From positions 1-5,710 of the forward strand of contig CAZUAH010000771.1 of NCBI GenBank assembly GCA_964617665.1: a stretch of DNA of 5,710 nucleotides, in the 5' to 3' direction. The notes under the pieces were generated by a model, which searched no databases, had not been told where the DNA came from, and saw only the letters and a list, made by a program, of their open reading frames with translations. Below, one piece after another: positions 5,665 through 5,710 of this stretch. A program made the position numbers and the translations under genes. The stretch comes from JADHUC01 sp964617665. Its GTDB lineage: Bacteria; Planctomycetota; Planctomycetia; Pirellulales; Pirellulaceae. The stretch's first letter is position 1. Every line of letters starts with the position of its first letter.

Positions 5665-5709
5665 CTATTCTTCGGGCGTGCTCATATCAATTAGTTCGCC
5701 GATGGCCAA
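5665..5709 (-). CDS. Possible C-terminus of a convergent gene (partial)
   Basis: On the minus strand the frame entering from the right edge gives LAIGELIDMSTPEE and then TAG. The other minus frames meet a stop within the same short stretch, and the residues look like an amphipathic helix with an acidic tail, as protein ends often do. With 14 codons the evidence is thin and the family cannot be named. If real, it converges on the caspase operon and the intervening 311 bases are a shared 3' region. Confidence 0.3.
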   Translation of the reverse strand: MAIGELIDMSTPEE

Positions 5710-5710
5710 T

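Noticed and set aside
5641..5671. Extended -10-like TGCTATTCT near the right edge as a promoter for a gene beyond the window
   Set aside because: No -35 at proper spacing, and the same bases form the stop codon region of a plausible minus-strand C-terminus.
1..5710. CRISPR arrays, tRNA or rRNA genes, insertion sequences, attachment sites
   Set aside because: No regularly spaced direct repeats, no cloverleaf-like sequence and no transposase-like coding or terminal inverted repeat pair was seen on either strand.

Overview
The window reads as a stretch of a GC-moderate bacterial chromosome with long, loosely packed intergenic regions and genes for exported proteins. Several traits together suggest a planctomycete (Pirellulales-like) or a related lineage: a secreted caspase-like protease carrying DUF4384, a large exported multidomain protein, a Pro/Lys-rich linker and gaps of several hundred bases. 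This is an inference from style; no marker gene is present.

Layout from left to right. (1) Bases 3-68 hold the last 21 codons of an unidentified plus-strand gene that enters from outside. (2) Bases 216-461 encode a small exported basic protein of 81 aa, with a clear Shine-Dalgarno and signal peptide. (3) Bases 462-1215 contain no convincing long gene. They do hold a sigma70-like promoter candidate (847-874) followed by a Shine-Dalgarno and a 17-codon reading frame with a signal-peptide-like start (922-975). This may be a leader peptide or the remnant of a lost gene. (4) Bases 1216-3789 encode an 857-aa exported protein: an N-terminal region of unknown type, a transglutaminase-like domain resembling the TGase-elicitor family (PWSGYWWP, then WHGYCHAW, then EVWNYP), a Pro/Lys linker, a DUF4384 domain and a Gln-rich tail. 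(5) After 49 bases, 3839-5353 encode a 504-aa exported protease: signal peptide, DUF4384, then a caspase/metacaspase (C14) domain with His292 (SGHG) and Cys350 (DACHSG). (6) Bases 5354-5664 are non-coding with a few hairpins. A possible C-terminus of a convergent minus-strand gene occupies 5665-5709.

The core of the window is the likely two-gene operon 1216-5353. Both products are predicted to be exported, both carry DUF4384, and each has a different cysteine-nucleophile enzyme domain: a transglutaminase-like one and a metacaspase-like one. The shared accessory domain, the tight spacing and the same start-site architecture suggest that they act together outside the cytoplasm. One possibility is that one enzyme cross-links or processes envelope protein and the other cleaves it or activates its partner. 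I know of no described system of this composition, but I could not search for one.
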